DNA of 64,000 nt from Fasciola hepatica. Lineage: Eukaryota; Platyhelminthes; Trematoda; Plagiorchiida; Fasciolidae. This document shows positions 44,501-57,617 of this stretch, one piece after another. Under the pieces are notes generated by a model. The model was not told the DNA's origin, did no database searches, and saw only the letters and a list, made by a program, of their open reading frames with translations. Positions within the stretch are counted from its first letter, which is position 1, and each line of letters opens with the position of its first letter. A program made the position numbers and the translations under genes. Location: assembly GCA_948099385.1 (NCBI GenBank), contig CANUEZ040000207.1:2713001-2777000 (forward strand), read 5' to 3'.

Positions 44501-47034
44501 CCGTGACACATTGCTGCGCACAATGCGCTGGTGCATAATGATACGTTCTAAGTGAAATTTATTGGATAACAACAGAAGAGAACAATTCAAAAATCGCCAA
44601 AGGTCGATTTCGATGAAAAGGATAACAATAAAAAGATATACATTTGTTGAGTTCTCTGGTGGTCTTTACGTTATGCCATGGTGATCTTATACCGTTTTTT
44701 GCATACGAAAATCTGTATCTACGTCAGATTATTCTTAGTCCATTCGACTCAGTGCATGCAGCATTACGGTTCATACGTCCTAACACCCAGCTCACATTAT
44801 TGTGCTGATTCGTACTTAGTGATACGAACAACACTGAAAACGGTACAATGTGCTACAGTTTACTGACCACTTATCAAAATCATTCGTGGATAAACCATAG
44901 TCTCAAAACCAGTCCAAACACATCCTCTGTCAATGACGCTATATCACACATTTCATTTCGGAACAGTGCTGTATGTTATATCATAAAACGCGTCACTAAG
45001 CACGATACATACGGAACAACTCTAAAACAGGTAAAGTCGCGACGAACATCGCACTTCGAAGATATGTTCGGCCATTAGGCTAAATCGATGACGAACTCTT
45101 GAGGGAAGATCATACGGCACATCTAGATGCCATGCGGTGCACTGCAGATTTCCACTTGATAAATGTTGCCCATAAATGAAAAAAATCTCCATCAGTCGGA
45201 AACTTGGTAGCTGGCCAAACTCATTCAGTCAGTAAAAAATGTGATCGGCTAGTAAGCGAGGTACCAATGGTGTTGAATTTAAATTGATATCTAAAAATGC
45301 CCTATTCAGAATCTCAGACCTGATTAACCGCTTTTAAACGCAATCGGCTAAACAGGCAAAATCATGCACATCATACCCCAAAATACCATATTGTTCAACA
45401 ATTGAATAAAGTCACCGTGACTGGTCGTGACATATACAGTGTACCCTCTTTCACTTCAAAACACCTGAATAGAATTCTACCGTCCATCTTAGGATTGTTA
45501 TGTAAATATCATAAGAACAAGCTGGGAAATACGGACTTAGATAGTTTCAAAAACAACGCAGTTAAAATTCGGTATGCGGTAACGAGAGTTGCTCCACTAG
45601 CGCCTTTTTCAATCGGAAGGGGTAAAAATTATGTTATCCCACATCGTTCGAATGCCTCATTGAGGTTATCGATATTTCGAATTCAGTGTACCACTAATTC
45701 ACAATCGAGTAAGATGAATGCATAGTTAGCTCCCAGAAAAAAGGAGGCAAAGCTACGTTTTAATCTACTACTTGTTGTGAGGGTTATGGCATATGGCGAG
45801 GGCACATGGAGAAAGTTCATATCCGACCATATCACGCTCGACCGATGCAGGAACACTGATTGATTCGATTTCGTGCTTTCTGTCCAATCTGTGTAGCTTG
45901 GATTCCCATTCTTCTGATTACGGACCGGAAATGATCAAATGATCCGAGTCCATTACTTATCAACCTTGGCCTAATTAAAATGTGCAAGCTCACTGCTTTT
46001 TGTAAGGACTAGATAACAACACGTGCATTCAGATTCTGATCACTTTTACACCCTCGTTCACCTGACCCTCCAGTCCCATCACATTCCCTTGCAAATGTAA
46101 TATATATATATATATATATATATATATCGTACATGATAAATCTGAATTATACAATCTGGTACAAGTGTGACTTGGTTTTGATTTCTGCTTGAAAATAAAC
46201 AAGCTGTGGAACAAGCCTAGGACAGTTTGCGAGCAACAAATTCTACAACTGGCTTCGCGATACGTATTCGTCCGTTACTGAGCCGACAAATATATAGGTA
46301 GGGGTGGCTGAGTTGAGAGAATGGTTCGAAATTTGGAATTATTGAGCCAAATTAAAAAAAAGTGCAAACGAGAACATCCAACAGCACGTTTGTCAATAAG
46401 CACCGTCGGGATCTATAATATTTGATGAATAATTTGTCATTTCCCAGACTACTATCGATGGTTCTGCTTAAAGAGCTGAAGAAACGCGTTCCGGATTACA
46501 ATGTGCCAATTTCTATTCAAGTTAAAACGCGTTCCCAATTCCACATCTTGAGGCGGTGTCACACTGACGGGATGTGAGAGTTTGTGCTCGTCCTACAAAC
46601 TCAAGTAGTCAAGGTCAAATCCGAGGACCAATTGGGAACATAGTTAGGAGACTGCCTGATTGCTAACGTTATTTATCAGGAATTGCAGAACAAGCTGATG
46701 TGGAAAAGAACTGCAAGTCTACGAAACCTCATCCGATTTGCGAACAGCATGACGGTGAGGCTGCTCCTACAAAGCAATCCGTTGCACATTATCAGGAGTT
46801 TACAATCGTCAAGCACAACCAGTCACCTTCAAAATTTATTCTAAGCCCGAAAATCCGGCAATGTCGAAGGCGGTATCTCGTCACCTAAATTCAAGTTTGT
46901 GATGTGGTGATTAAACTCAACGAATTCCGTGTATTGGTTGACGAATGTGTTCACACACGAGTTGATGTACGAGTGCAATCAGTCAGTGATTCAGCGTTCC
47001 TTAAAAGGCGAGTGTTGCAGTATGGACACTGAAG
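41526..47034. other. No recognised gene over about 5.5 kb
   Basis: Openings at 42900-43169 (+), 44077-44400 (-), 44848-45078 (+) and 45402-45725 (+, 107 codons but from a TTG) match nothing I recognise. A decayed B-box-like GGGTTCGAACATTC lies on the minus strand near 43231. A (TA)n run is at 46100-46127. Confidence 0.35.
46100..46127. repeat. (TA)n microsatellite
   Basis: About 14 uninterrupted TA units. Confidence 0.92.
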
Positions 47035-47234
47035 CCCATGAGAAATGGGGGGCGGCTGATCTCACCAGTTGAATCGTCTGCTTGGACAACCCAATTGTAG
47101 TGGTAAACACGAACAGTGGGGGTTTTCCATGGAGTTGTAGCGATTTCAGACTGACTATCAATTCTACACTTCGACAGTATGCAGTAACCACACCAGATCC
47201 TGGGGATTTGGAGAGAGGCATTCGCTTGAAGTTA

Positions 47235-47580
47235 ACTGGACTGATACCGTGTCTCCATTTGAGACTTTCGGGGCATTTCTGGCTGTCATAGAGGACGACA
47301 TTTGAACAAACTTAACCTGGTGATTCGGATCAGACCGGACGGGAGAGTGCTGGCGTAGTGGGAGCACACTCGCCTTTGAAGTGAGAAGTCCCGAGTTCAA
47401 GCCTTGGGTGTGTCGGAAGATACACACTACCGATGAGCTCCAAATAGAGCGAAAGTCGTGTCTGGTGCATTCGAGTCCAGGTCGGTCAGGTAGCCTTAGG
47501 TTTGTGCGTGAAAGGCGGAGTCCAAAAAACAGTCATTCAAACAAACATTCATCAACCCGACGCATTACTCACACGTAGTT
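47235..47580 (+). repeat. tRNA-derived SINE nested in the Gypsy relic
   Basis: A pol III-like head (GCTGGCGTAGTGGGAGCAC as A-box region near 47350, GAGTTCAAGCC as B-box near 47393) is followed by a hammerhead-like core at 47425-47467. Its position between two collinear Gypsy blocks shows it was inserted. The exact ends were not determined; no clear target-site duplication was seen. The arrangement, a tRNA-like promoter followed by a hammerhead, is the one known from schistosome Sm-alpha elements. Confidence 0.65.
47425..47467 (+). ncRNA. Hammerhead-ribozyme-like motif in the SINE
   Basis: CCGATGA (47430-47436) is followed by a 4-bp stem II (GCTC/GAGC) closed by the loop CAAATA and then GAAA (47451-47454). 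A cleavage-site-like GTC (47460-47462) comes next. CACTA (47425-47429) pairs with TGGTG (47463-47467) as stem I, one pair being a wobble. Stem III is minimal or absent, as in Sm-alpha hammerheads. The core has C for U at the second position of CUGAUGA, which should impair cleavage. It is probably an inactive descendant of an active ribozyme. Confidence 0.6.
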
Positions 47581-48130
47581 GTGAATCATTTATAGACTTG
47601 TTTAGGTGTTGGGGCAGAAATGGAATGTTCACTTGGTAATGCGTATATGCAGACACCAACAGATGAGTCATGAAAACATTAGACAACTATTTCCATGGGG
47701 GCAGGCCTGTCTCAATTCAATTTTCTCCCTTTCGGTTTGCAAGCGTCATCTAGCATTTTACAGACCACAACTGACCAAGTCAATGATGGGCTGTACGGTA
47801 GTAAGATGTATTAGGACGATGAGTGTGAGTAAGAGCACGATGAACGGCTGTTTCAATTATTACAATGATTCAAAGAGATGAACTTCGTGACCAACTCATC
47901 TGAGTGTATCCAAAAAAACAGATGAATTAGACTACAAGTTGTCCGATGTATCCAGGAAGCGTTATAGACGTAATTAGGAGTACTTTAGGCCATTGTCAAA
48001 TGTCCCTACGCCAAAAACGATCATTCTCGAAAGAAAACCTGTTGTTTAATATTTATCCCTAGATTTTCTCCCATTGTCCAACCACTGTTTGCACTGTAAT
48101 AAAAAACCAGTGGGGACTATATAGCGAATA

Positions 48131-49053
48131 TAAAACGTCCTGAGAAACATCATTCGTCGATCTGCATAAAGAACTTCTTTGAAGCCATTCTCCGTCGCTG
48201 GTCCTATTCGTATTCGACGATGGAGTCAGTAACCTTCAGAAGTCGGATCTTGAATAAACTGGTCGACTGATCGTACACATGGGTTGTCCATATTGACATT
48301 TCTAAATCAAATACACAGATCCATTGGTTTGGAAAGGTAAAACCGTCAAATTCTACCCAATGTACTTTAAGTGAAAGCTACTATATTCACATCGCGCAAA
48401 CGATCTCATCGTTTTAGTCAGTTTCTAACTGTTCAGAAGACTTGGTATGATGGATACGACCACAAGCATTTCAACTAATAAATGTTCACAATGTTCAACT
48501 TTGTCATTTCCACTAAGCATGATACTTCACGTACCGATGACAACACTCCAAGGGGGAATCCGGTGGGACCGCAAGTCAAGCGTATTAGGTGACACAAATT
48601 ATTTGGGTTATCAGCGTCATACCGCTTTATTATTTATCTCATGGAAGACAGTGAGATTCACAAACTCAGTCAAATCACGTGCAGCACAACTCGCTAACTC
48701 ATGCGGATGAATACTTTTGCACACTAGTTCACGCTTAGAGTCCATTTTACGATATTCGTGGAATCGTTCGACACTTTACGTTGATGCATTTTGCATGAGT
48801 TTGAGCTGCGCTATTATAGACATGAGTTCGACGGGGAACATTGCCGATCATAGAGAGAATCCTTGTACAGTGTGCTCACAGTGAAACGGGCATTTAGGAA
48901 TGGTGCATCACCGTTTCTTTTTTATTAACGTATAACTGTGCAGCACTGTTCATTTTCGATACGGAAACCATCACAACGTAAATTACCCGGGAAATTTTTT
49001 TTTCTTTTCCTTTATAATTTCAATTAGCTACAGAAATTAAGAAAACCTAGGTC
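48131..49053. other. No recognised gene
   Basis: It may include further unreadable Gypsy remains (openings 48447-48710 +), but no integrase or LTR motif could be identified. Confidence 0.3.

Positions 49054-49111
<58 letters not shown>
49054..49111. repeat. (TA)n microsatellite
   Basis: About 58 bp of TA with one TATACATA interruption. Confidence 0.92.
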
Positions 49112-49115
<4 letters not shown>

Positions 49116-52100
49116 TATGGAGGTAAAGTCGTACAAGTTCTACTCACTGTAGTTTATTTACCACCATCAGACTCATCACGTACAACTTAGCTATTTCCAG
49201 ACAGAATGATCACTCAGTGTTTTATTTCATCACTGAATAATTTTATGCACAATGCACTATCTGACCTTTCGCAATAAGTATTTTCCCATCGGACGCCAGT
49301 TATGTAGGCTACAAATTTACCAACTTCCCGTTATAATATTTGGTGGGTACAACCTAGCAACCTGTCCTTTCCTGTCTGATTTATTCAACGCAGCCAATAC
49401 ATCAAACTCGCTGCTGCATTTTCACATCAAAATGTTTCAAGTAAATCTAGGATCGGTTGTATATAAGGTTTGACACCATTAGGATAAAAGGCTCCCGCTT
49501 TCTTGGACGGCGTTTTGTTTTCGGAATAGAAGAGTTGAATTCTACTGACTTTATCCTTAGGCCTCAAACGCGAGTGAATGGTCACTAATCCCACGGCTAG
49601 TCATGAATACAATGAACGTCTACTCACTAAATAAACAGCCAGCAACGATCAGTTTCAACGTTCCAACGTATGATGTGTATTGCCGCTTGACTTGCGCAGT
49701 CCGTTTTTGAAACGCCGACTATATTTCTGTGAATAACACTGCGACGTGGCGAATCTGTGTATCGGTTTACTAGAGAAAGACCTAACAGTCGTACCGTGAG
49801 ATACAGGTAAGCGAAAGTGTCTGTATGCAAGTGACTGAATACGCCTGCAAGACGCAAATCCACGTTCGTTTTACGGCCACAAGCATCGTTCGCGAACTCT
49901 TAGTTGCTTGTATGTTGCTGGAAAAATATGACACTCTCAACTGAATAATAACAATATCAATATTATTCTTTCACAATAGCCCCTGTGTTCAGAACTTGAA
50001 AACATGGTTTCACAGGTCATAATCTATTAAACGGAAGATGACATCTTTAGCCGTACTGGACCAGAACGACAAAGCGCAATGGCCTCACGTAACCTGGAAC
50101 GCTAGGTAGATTGGGGTATGTCCATATTCCACTGCGAAACTGAGGGAAACACTTTCAGAATGCCACACACTTACCCTGAGAATAGACAGAGATGTTCAAC
50201 AGAAACTTGACAGGGACGAAGTGCAGTGTATATTCCAGTGGAGGTCGTTAGCTTGATTTCCCCAAAACAAGGCAAAATGATTTTCCTAATCCTTTCGACA
50301 TTACTTCATTACAAACCTCGATGGAATGGTTTCCCCAGATTACAGTAAACGGTTAAAAATAGGGTTCTCTTGCACACTGCATGCTTGTTTATAAACTCAC
50401 GCTGACACAGACGGTTCTGCATCAGTTCTTAAAGCTTTAGCGTCATAGGCATTGTTGAACGTATTGAACTGTCTGTATCATAAAACGCTTTGGTTACACA
50501 AAAAATGTAGCACTTAATTGTTCAGTCCCGCCTCACTTACTCTGGTGGGAGAACTTTTCTGCCTTCGAATCAAGCGGTTTATTAGCTGAGAACATATTGT
50601 TTATGTAGAAAGATATATTCATTCACCAATCGAACTAATTGGTCCAAACTTGCATCGGTAATCTCTCTTCTGAATGATTTCTTTGTGATACGGCTTGCTC
50701 CATTTGACGAGAATCTGTTCTCGTCTTATCGATCGGCTGCCTTATCGCTTACGCATCCGTTGGCTTAAGCACTGATCTAGACTCTGGACAGACGGTGATG
50801 TGCAGACTGCTGAAGACACTTGGCTGTCTATCGACGATGAGTCAGCCCATATACTCACATTCGTTACATCGACATTTTGCTCTACATTCACCCTTTTCTC
50901 ATCTATGCTGCAGCCAAATGTCGTTATTGTACACCTCTTAGATGAACGATTTAAAGCACATTGTGTAATAACACAGAGATGTGCAGATGGTCTATATTGT
51001 GTGTCTACTGGGAGAGCGCACACGTCCAGCCACATTGTAAACAACTTGGGCAATATTTGAGGGATTCAAAAATAAAGTTTTCAAACTAACAATTCATTGA
51101 AATTCCTTTTTATCTCCAGTTTGCGATAGCGGAATATTTTATAAAAAAAAAAGCAAATGGCTGCCCAAAGAGATGTCACGGAGCAGAAATCGACCGTTTC
51201 GTACTAGGTAAAAGAGTATTTATTTAATTATAAATTATATGAAGTGAAAAAGGGACAATGTTTCGGTTCTATTTCGTATTGTGTTTAACGTTAAAATTTG
51301 TCATTTGCTTTCTGACTGTCAGTTATTCGTGTTTACGCAATGTTTGCTTTATTTCATGATACCTCGAAGCCTTCTTCTGTCCATATTCAGCTGTCCGAAG
51401 GCTGTATCACACCAAAATCACAGAGTGAATACATTCGCAATACCTTGGTGATATTGGCGAACAAATTCATAGTGCTGGGCTGCTGACTGAAGAAAAAAAT
51501 CCACTGTGAAATGGCTTGATAAAAACTAATTAGTTGGTGCCTCAGCCTCCGTTACATCAGCGGACAAAATGAAACATCATGAGTATCATGAGAAGCTGCT
51601 CTACTAAGAAGTACTGTTAGAAAATACGAATTTAGTCTGCGTTTTTTAAGTTCATTGGTGAAGAAATTTATTGACATTTCAAATTGTTGTGCTACAAGTT
51701 ACTCAGTACTTCGGAGAGGTTCTCACTTATGAATTTTTGTTTGCGTAAGCACATTAGCACATTACCACACGACGATCTCAGGGACAATTGTCGTACAAGC
51801 CCAAGGAGCCATGAATTTTTGTTCAGCTCGTATTGGCACCCGAGCCCTGCGCTATTCTCGGTATTCGGTGGGTACCAGGTTACAGGGGCTACTGGAGAAT
51901 AACAGGTCGTAATTATTTGTATTTACAAGACAATAGACCTTGAATACTTTGGGGAACGATTACTTCCATAATACAGCAGTGACAGTTCAGTCTCCCCAGT
52001 CACGGTTGTCTGTAATCTGCAATACTTTCTGGAAACGATTATGCGTAGAATAACGCATATACGTAGTTCGAATAAGTTCACAGAAAAGAAAGGCTTTATC

Positions 52101-52733
52101 GCGATAATTATTATCCTGAATTCTTTAAGTATATGAGTAACAAACACACTTTGCGAATGCGACTTATGAAGAAGTAAAACTAAGGTTTTATTGTCATGCA
52201 AATACATGTATGCTGGTGTTAGGACAGAGTTCATAGACCTTGGATTGGTGACTTCACACATGAAATTGAAGAACACTTATGAAGCGCCCACTACTGGAAC
52301 CGGTTCAGTAGCTGAGCCCTGTAAGTTGCTCGAAATACAATGTTTTCGTTTCATTCATTTCATTTCATTTCATGAGTATCATTTTTGTTCAACTTCCTTA
52401 GCGTGTCAGACAATCATGGAAGCTGTGCTTCTATTGCGAATTGTTCCTCTGTTTTTACATCTGACTTCATTTTAAGACATCCAGCTAATATTTTGATCAC
52501 GGGGTAGTGAGTTAAGTCATGTCCCCTCCAAAAACTGAGGTCGCACAAGGACAGATCTAATAAAGTTGCACTCCATGACAGGTATGACTTTCTTAGGGGC
52601 GATCGATATCTTAGTCCATTTCAGCCGTAACCATCGGTTAAACTAGGGAAACCAAGTCTGCTCAATGTTTCTTTTGGTATAAAATCTATGTAAGAAAGTG
52701 AGTCGGACACTGATTCCCTGTGAATTTCAAAAG
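49112..52733. other. No recognised gene over about 3.6 kb
   Basis: The pair of overlapping openings at 50742-51060 (minus 103 codons, plus 86 codons) is not recognised. The plus-strand one starts at a GTG and is followed 14 bp after its stop by AATAAA (51071-51076), so a 3' terminal exon is conceivable. A short (ATTTC)n run is at 52348-52373. Confidence 0.3.
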
Positions 52734-53006
52734 ATGATCAAAAGTCTGTTATTGTGCTCAATTTGTTGTCTGAAAGTTTCAGTTGTTTCCGGTGGACCTT
52801 CAATGTGCCTTTTGGGCAACACACATTTTGCACTACTTATTACTTATCAAACACTTGAATGTGCCCTACCTGATTCGCAGTATAAAAAGAAACGCTTAAT
52901 TTTTACCACAGAGGAACCCGAATATAAGCATCCGTTATCAGATCACTCGCAGAAAAACTACGCCAAGTACATATTTCACAATTGGATGACTCAGAACAAC
53001 GAATAG
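52734..53006 (+). CDS. Small secreted-type ORF (90 aa), hypothetical
   Basis: ATG at 52734, 90 codons, TAG at 53004. The start is a good signal peptide (MIKSLLLCSICCLKVSVVS). A hydrophilic second half (DSQYKKKRLIFTTEEPEYKH) follows. A TATAAAA lies about 55 bp before the ATG. The family is not recognised. There is no intron within the frame, and the minus strand is also partly open here (52938-53210), so it could be chance. Confidence 0.33.
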   Translation: MIKSLLLCSICCLKVSVVSGGPSMCLLGNTHFALLITYQTLECALPDSQYKKKRLIFTTEEPEYKHPLSDHSQKNYAKYIFHNWMTQNNE

Positions 53007-53354
53007 AAAGGAATGCTTTGTGCATTTTGCGCTAAAGTGGTACCGGAAATCTTTGTCCCTAATCCAGCGTGCAAATAGTTCGAGGCGCCCTCGCTCTTTA
53101 TTGGATATAAAGGAACTGAAATCCACAATGCAACCAGTACCACAAAGTATGAAGACTGAATCGCAAACCCCACAAATGAAAGCAGGCACTGATTTCATCG
53201 GTGGATTCAAATCACGAGGCCTGTCACTTTGGCGATTGGTTTGTTTCTGAAGTGAGTGTTTGGCATACAGTGAATTCCATGGTGACGAAACTGCAAAGTC
53301 CTGAGTGATGCAGGTAGACCAAAATGACTAATAATGTATATGAACATTGTGTTC

Positions 53355-53555
53355 CTAATAATGTTTTGCAATAATTCGATGTAAATAATGTTGTCCGTCT
53401 TTTCCTCGTAGGTTCAGGTTCCGCCATAGTTGCGGGTAATTGGTTTTGACACGATATTGTTTCGCCTTCTTTTCAAGGCATAGATATTCGCCACATGCAA
53501 ACAGAATAAAAGGGTCATTGTCCTCGAGCTTCAACACCACTTGATGCGAGTGTAA
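53355..53555 (-). CDS. Putative terminal exon, unrecognised
   Basis: The minus strand is open for over 60 codons and ends in TAG at 53355. It includes VVLKLEDNDPFILFACGEYL, then KKAKQYRVKTNYPQLW and a basic end. The composition is protein-like. The acceptor is unclear, and the frame does not join simply to the exon candidate at 53614-53891. Confidence 0.28.
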   Translation of the reverse strand, partial: LHSHQVVLKLEDNDPFILFACGEYLCLEKKAKQYRVKTNYPQLWRNLNLRGKDGQHYLHRIIAKHY

Positions 53556-53613
53556 TGTTTGTTCTCAGGTTTTTACGTACTGATGCATTTCTATTGTACT
53601 ATGCATATTATAC

Positions 53614-53891
53614 CTGTTAAAGGTGCAAAATACGGTAAAGTTTATTTCATACAAAATAGGCCAAAGGATGTAAACTGATTGCCGCAGCAAACTTTCAGAA
53701 AAACTTGTTCCACTTGCGCCACCCGTACTTCTTTTGGCATCCGGTTGATCACATTGAACTGGCATAGCTTCTGTGTCTGTGGAAAGAGATCGTTGATATT
53801 GAGAAATGTACAGGTGAGTCTTCTGTGTTACTATATGAGATGAAAAACCGAATTTATTCGCATTATCAAGCTGATCAGTTACAGCGATCAA
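53614..53891 (-). CDS. Putative internal exon, unrecognised
   Basis: An acceptor-like AAAACTACAG and the donor TTTAACAG|GTATAA flank 278 nt open in one frame. It contains TDQLDNANKFGFSSHIVTQK, a Ser/Thr/Gly-rich middle and a hydrophobic end. No domain is recognised. Confidence 0.3.
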
Positions 53892-56332
53892 CTGTAGTTT
53901 TATTGGTTATTGACCCGATTGGCTTGATTCTTTTTTTTGTTCAGACAGGTTACAAAGGTTTCTCGGTTCGACTTCCGTGACAGATATTTTTGAAATTCTC
54001 GTTCTTGGTTACTTCATTTAAATTTACATTCATAGTACTTTCATGGTTCCGATTCTGTCATCGGTTCTGATTGGAATCCATTTGATCATACGTGTAAAGC
54101 AATTAGGTTGGGTGCTCCCTATTCTTCAACTAGAAGCCCATCTGCGATGAGGGTGTTTGCCATTTGAATCCATTCCATGAATATAACGCAGTCAGCTGAT
54201 TGATGGCTCTTGGTTTACATCACCTCGTTAAGTGTCTTCCAATTCACTAAATTATTGGTCGGACATGATTTGTTCCTCGCTTATACATGATCAACTGAGT
54301 TGAGGACAACCTCAATGCATCTCCATTGGGCTGTCTGGTTTTCTGATTAAAAACATACTGATGTGATCAGCTTAATTAAGAATACCATGTAGGATAAATG
54401 AATAAAATCTTATCCTGTGGAACATCATATATCGACTGCACGATCAGACGCTTGTCTGAACGCATCCATGAGCATCACCTAGCGTGATTGAGGACTGGGA
54501 CAATTAGATCAGTTACCATCGCAGTTGATCCACACCTAGCTGAGATTATTCACAGTGAGATTGGACCAAGCATTCGGCCCCCTGTTTAAGATCCGAGGTC
54601 GGCTTCCAAAATCGGCGAGTAGTCGCATCTCGACCACAGAGGAGGCGGTGGGGATTCACCTCCAAAACCCTCCTTCATGTGCTGAGAAGAAATTCGTTCA
54701 TGAACTCATTCTATCCTGGCCCACTCACCACCCAACGTCATGTCCAAGAACGTCCGTAGGCTTACACGCTGAGAATGTTCACGCCTGATCTCTGGATAAT
54801 CTTGTACCACACTAGGTGTGCACAGTGATTTCAGACTATATTTTTGTTGACTATACCCCTTATTTATCTAGTGTTGACATGATTAAGAATCAAAGAAAAC
54901 GAGGTTGTTCGCCAACCTGTGTTTTCGAAATGTGTTCTAAGGGATTTTTTCGACAAAACTCTTCTTAGTTTGCTTAAGCACCTGTTCTTTTTTTTCTTCT
55001 GTTTACCTTAAACTGAGTTTCGCAATCTTCCGACAGCGACTTGCGTCTCAAGTACGCAACGAACGGTCTGAGAAATTCATCGATGCAAATCGACCAGAAC
55101 GCCGTTTATTCCTTACAGTGCCCGAATTCTAACATTGTGCACGATACCGTACTTCATGTTATTTCCATTTTGATGAGCTTTATGTCTGAAAATGTTCTGT
55201 TGATATTCATGCTTAGTCCTCGTTGTCCTTCTGGCGTGATGGTATATATTGCCATTACTTTACTTGCATTGAAATACTCTTCCTTATTTACAATGCTTGC
55301 GCATTTCTCATTCCATTTTGGGTAACTCGCAACCCGTTTAAACGTCAATACCGATCACAACGGAGTAAAGGTGAACAGTATGTTAATTACTTTATTGTTG
55401 CAATCCTCTCAGAATACTAATTTTAATTCTTTTTTTTCTATGTATTACAGAACAGTGTGCAACAACTTAGGAGGGGACGGCGTTAAATCAAACTTTTCCA
55501 AACAAGTGAGTGATTGCATGTGACGGGAAAAAAACCCCAGATCGTTTTTGTTCGAACTTTACAAAGGCCACATTTTGGAAATCGCGGTGGTGCATCTTAA
55601 AGGAGACAGCGAAATACGAATAAATACGAATTGGGTAACATTACCGCGCTATGAAGTTTTCTTGCCAGTGCGATCCCGAATTCAACGGATGCTCAGTCTC
55701 ATCTCGTGTTCAGGTTGATAAAGCTCATATATTTTAATTAATACAAAGGAATATGTGGAAAAATACGGAAAACACTGTTTTCCAATGAGCTCAGTGCAAC
55801 GAGATGATGTTTCACAAATCCGTGAGAAAGGGAGAACACATCGGCGTAAGTGACATTGGTGTCATAAGTTTGCGATGTAAATGGAGATGGAAGTCACATT
55901 GTAACCCGAAAATTGGACCTTTGATAAAGGTTTGTAACCATTGGACATGAGATAATAAGATGCAGTGAAAATGGGTGAAGACACGAGGAGGAACGATAAC
56001 TGCAATCAGTGACATCTGGAAAGAAGTGAAAAATGAATTTACGTTTGTTGAAGAAAGGGTGAAATCACACCACACAGAAGTGAGAAGATAAACAGTGATC
56101 CGTGTGAATAACGTGAATGAAAATGGGGAAATAATGATCAGGCAAGGATGATACTATTAAACAAGAGTGAATGAAAGAAAAATGGAGCAAAATAGGACAG
56201 CAAAATCATTGGAAAACACGTCTGGAGTTCAGAAAAGGGAGAGGATAGAGAGATAGAGAATAAAACCTGTTCGGAAGAATAAAGATGGAAAAATAGATCA
56301 AGACATGGATAGAACGGTTCATGAAAAATTGA
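53892..56332. other. No recognised gene
   Basis: Openings at 54555-54788 (+) and 55041-55325 (+, with a hydrophobic second half) are unsupported. Confidence 0.3.
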
Positions 56333-56462
56333 TGGATTAATGGATGGATGGATGGTTGGATAAATTGAAACATGTTTGAATGGATGGTTTGACGGACAGA
56401 TAGATGGGTGGATGGTTGGATTTATTGACCAGTGGGTGGGATTTTCGATGGATGGGTAGATG
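56333..56462. repeat. Degenerate (GGAT)n minisatellite
   Basis: Repeated GGATGGAT/GGTTGGAT units with interruptions over about 130 bp. It accounts for the serine/proline/isoleucine-rich minus-strand opening at 56138-56482, which is not a gene. Confidence 0.85.
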
Positions 56463-57617
56463 GAAGGCTCATCGGTTCCCATCGATTAATTTATTTCCTT
56501 AGCCCGAGGTGATTGCTGTTATTCATTTTCTAATTGCAGTCTTCACTTCTCTTCGAATCCTCGACTTTCCCAGTCCTTTTCTGATACCTTTCCGGGAATC
56601 GTGACAAACTCCCGTTTTCTGATGCCGTGCTTCATTGTCACTAAAAATGGCCGTTTGTTTTCGACAACTGAATGAACTAATGCCAATGATCTGGGGACAT
56701 TAATCGCGGGAGTAAGTCCACTAATAAATTTCACAAAAAGCACACTTCCACAGAATAGGATGATTTCTATCAATCAATGGGAAATGATTGCCTAAATTCA
56801 TCGCGATAACTAATGGAATAGTAGAAGAGGGGACCACGACAGCGGGAAACTCCCTGAAGTAATATACGACCTGCCTGAGAAAACCGACGCCATGATCATG
56901 TCATGTTCAACTTCTCGCGGCAAATAGGTCAACTATTTTCACCCATTCTATTTAGAAATATTTCATCACAGATCTCAAGCAACTCGGGCATGAATTTTTC
57001 AGTCATTTTGGAACATACTCAGTGTCATCCACACCCGGTGGCCTTTATTTTCCTTATCAATATCTTTATATACGAGAAACTTGAATATCCCGTATACGTC
57101 GAAGAAACTCCGTTTGATCGATTGATGAAAGAAATTCTGCTGCATGCAGAAATATACCACAGAACCAGAGAATGTGGTAGTGGATGTGCGGGGGAATCTC
57201 TTTCCAAAAGACATATTACAAGCTGATGAAAACCAATAAGAACCAGTTTTGCAAGTTTGTTCCCTTTGTTCATCAATTTTTGCGAAGTCGTTTTCCGTGA
57301 ATCGTAAACCGCAAAACATGCCCATGAATCCCCAGTCAGTGAATAAACTGTCCGAGATATTCCTTATCATCATGACTCGGTCAATAGTAACCGCAATGCA
57401 GATTTGAAGGTGAGAATTGTTTCCTTTTAATTTAGATTTTTTCGTTCGATATGAAATTTCCTGATTAGTTGTATCTGCTTCGTGTATGACACGTCATTTA
57501 AACATTTTCAAGCATTCCACCCTTCAAAGTATACCTCATAATATTGAACCAAGGCAATAGGGGTACAATATTATGCAACTTGAAGCTTTAAAATGCAATA
57601 AACCGTTTCATGTCGTA

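Larger units (their letters stand above)
47035..48130 (+). mobile_element. Gypsy-type LTR retrotransposon reverse-transcriptase relic, split by a SINE
   Basis: The first part (about 47055-47213) reads RLISPVESSAW and, after a frameshift, NPIVVVNTNSGGFPWSCSDF and RLTINSTLR, the N-terminal Gypsy reverse-transcriptase blocks. The second part (about 47611-47930, one frame) reads LGNAYMQTPTDES, FLPFGLQASSSILQTTTD, then KMY*DDE at the catalytic YxDD position, and FKEMNFVTNSSECIQKN. Remains of the connection to RNase H follow (FIPRFSPIVQPLFAL, about 48055-48100). Six or more stops. The gap between the parts is filled by a SINE. No LTRs were found. Confidence 0.85.

Noticed and set aside
50800..51060. 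An 86-codon plus-strand frame presented as starting with Met
   Set aside because: The first codon is GTG, no acceptor was identified, and the opposite strand is open as well; only the nearby AATAAA speaks for it.
56138..56482. A Ser/Pro/Ile-rich minus-strand opening of 114 codons
   Set aside because: It is explained by the GGAT minisatellite.
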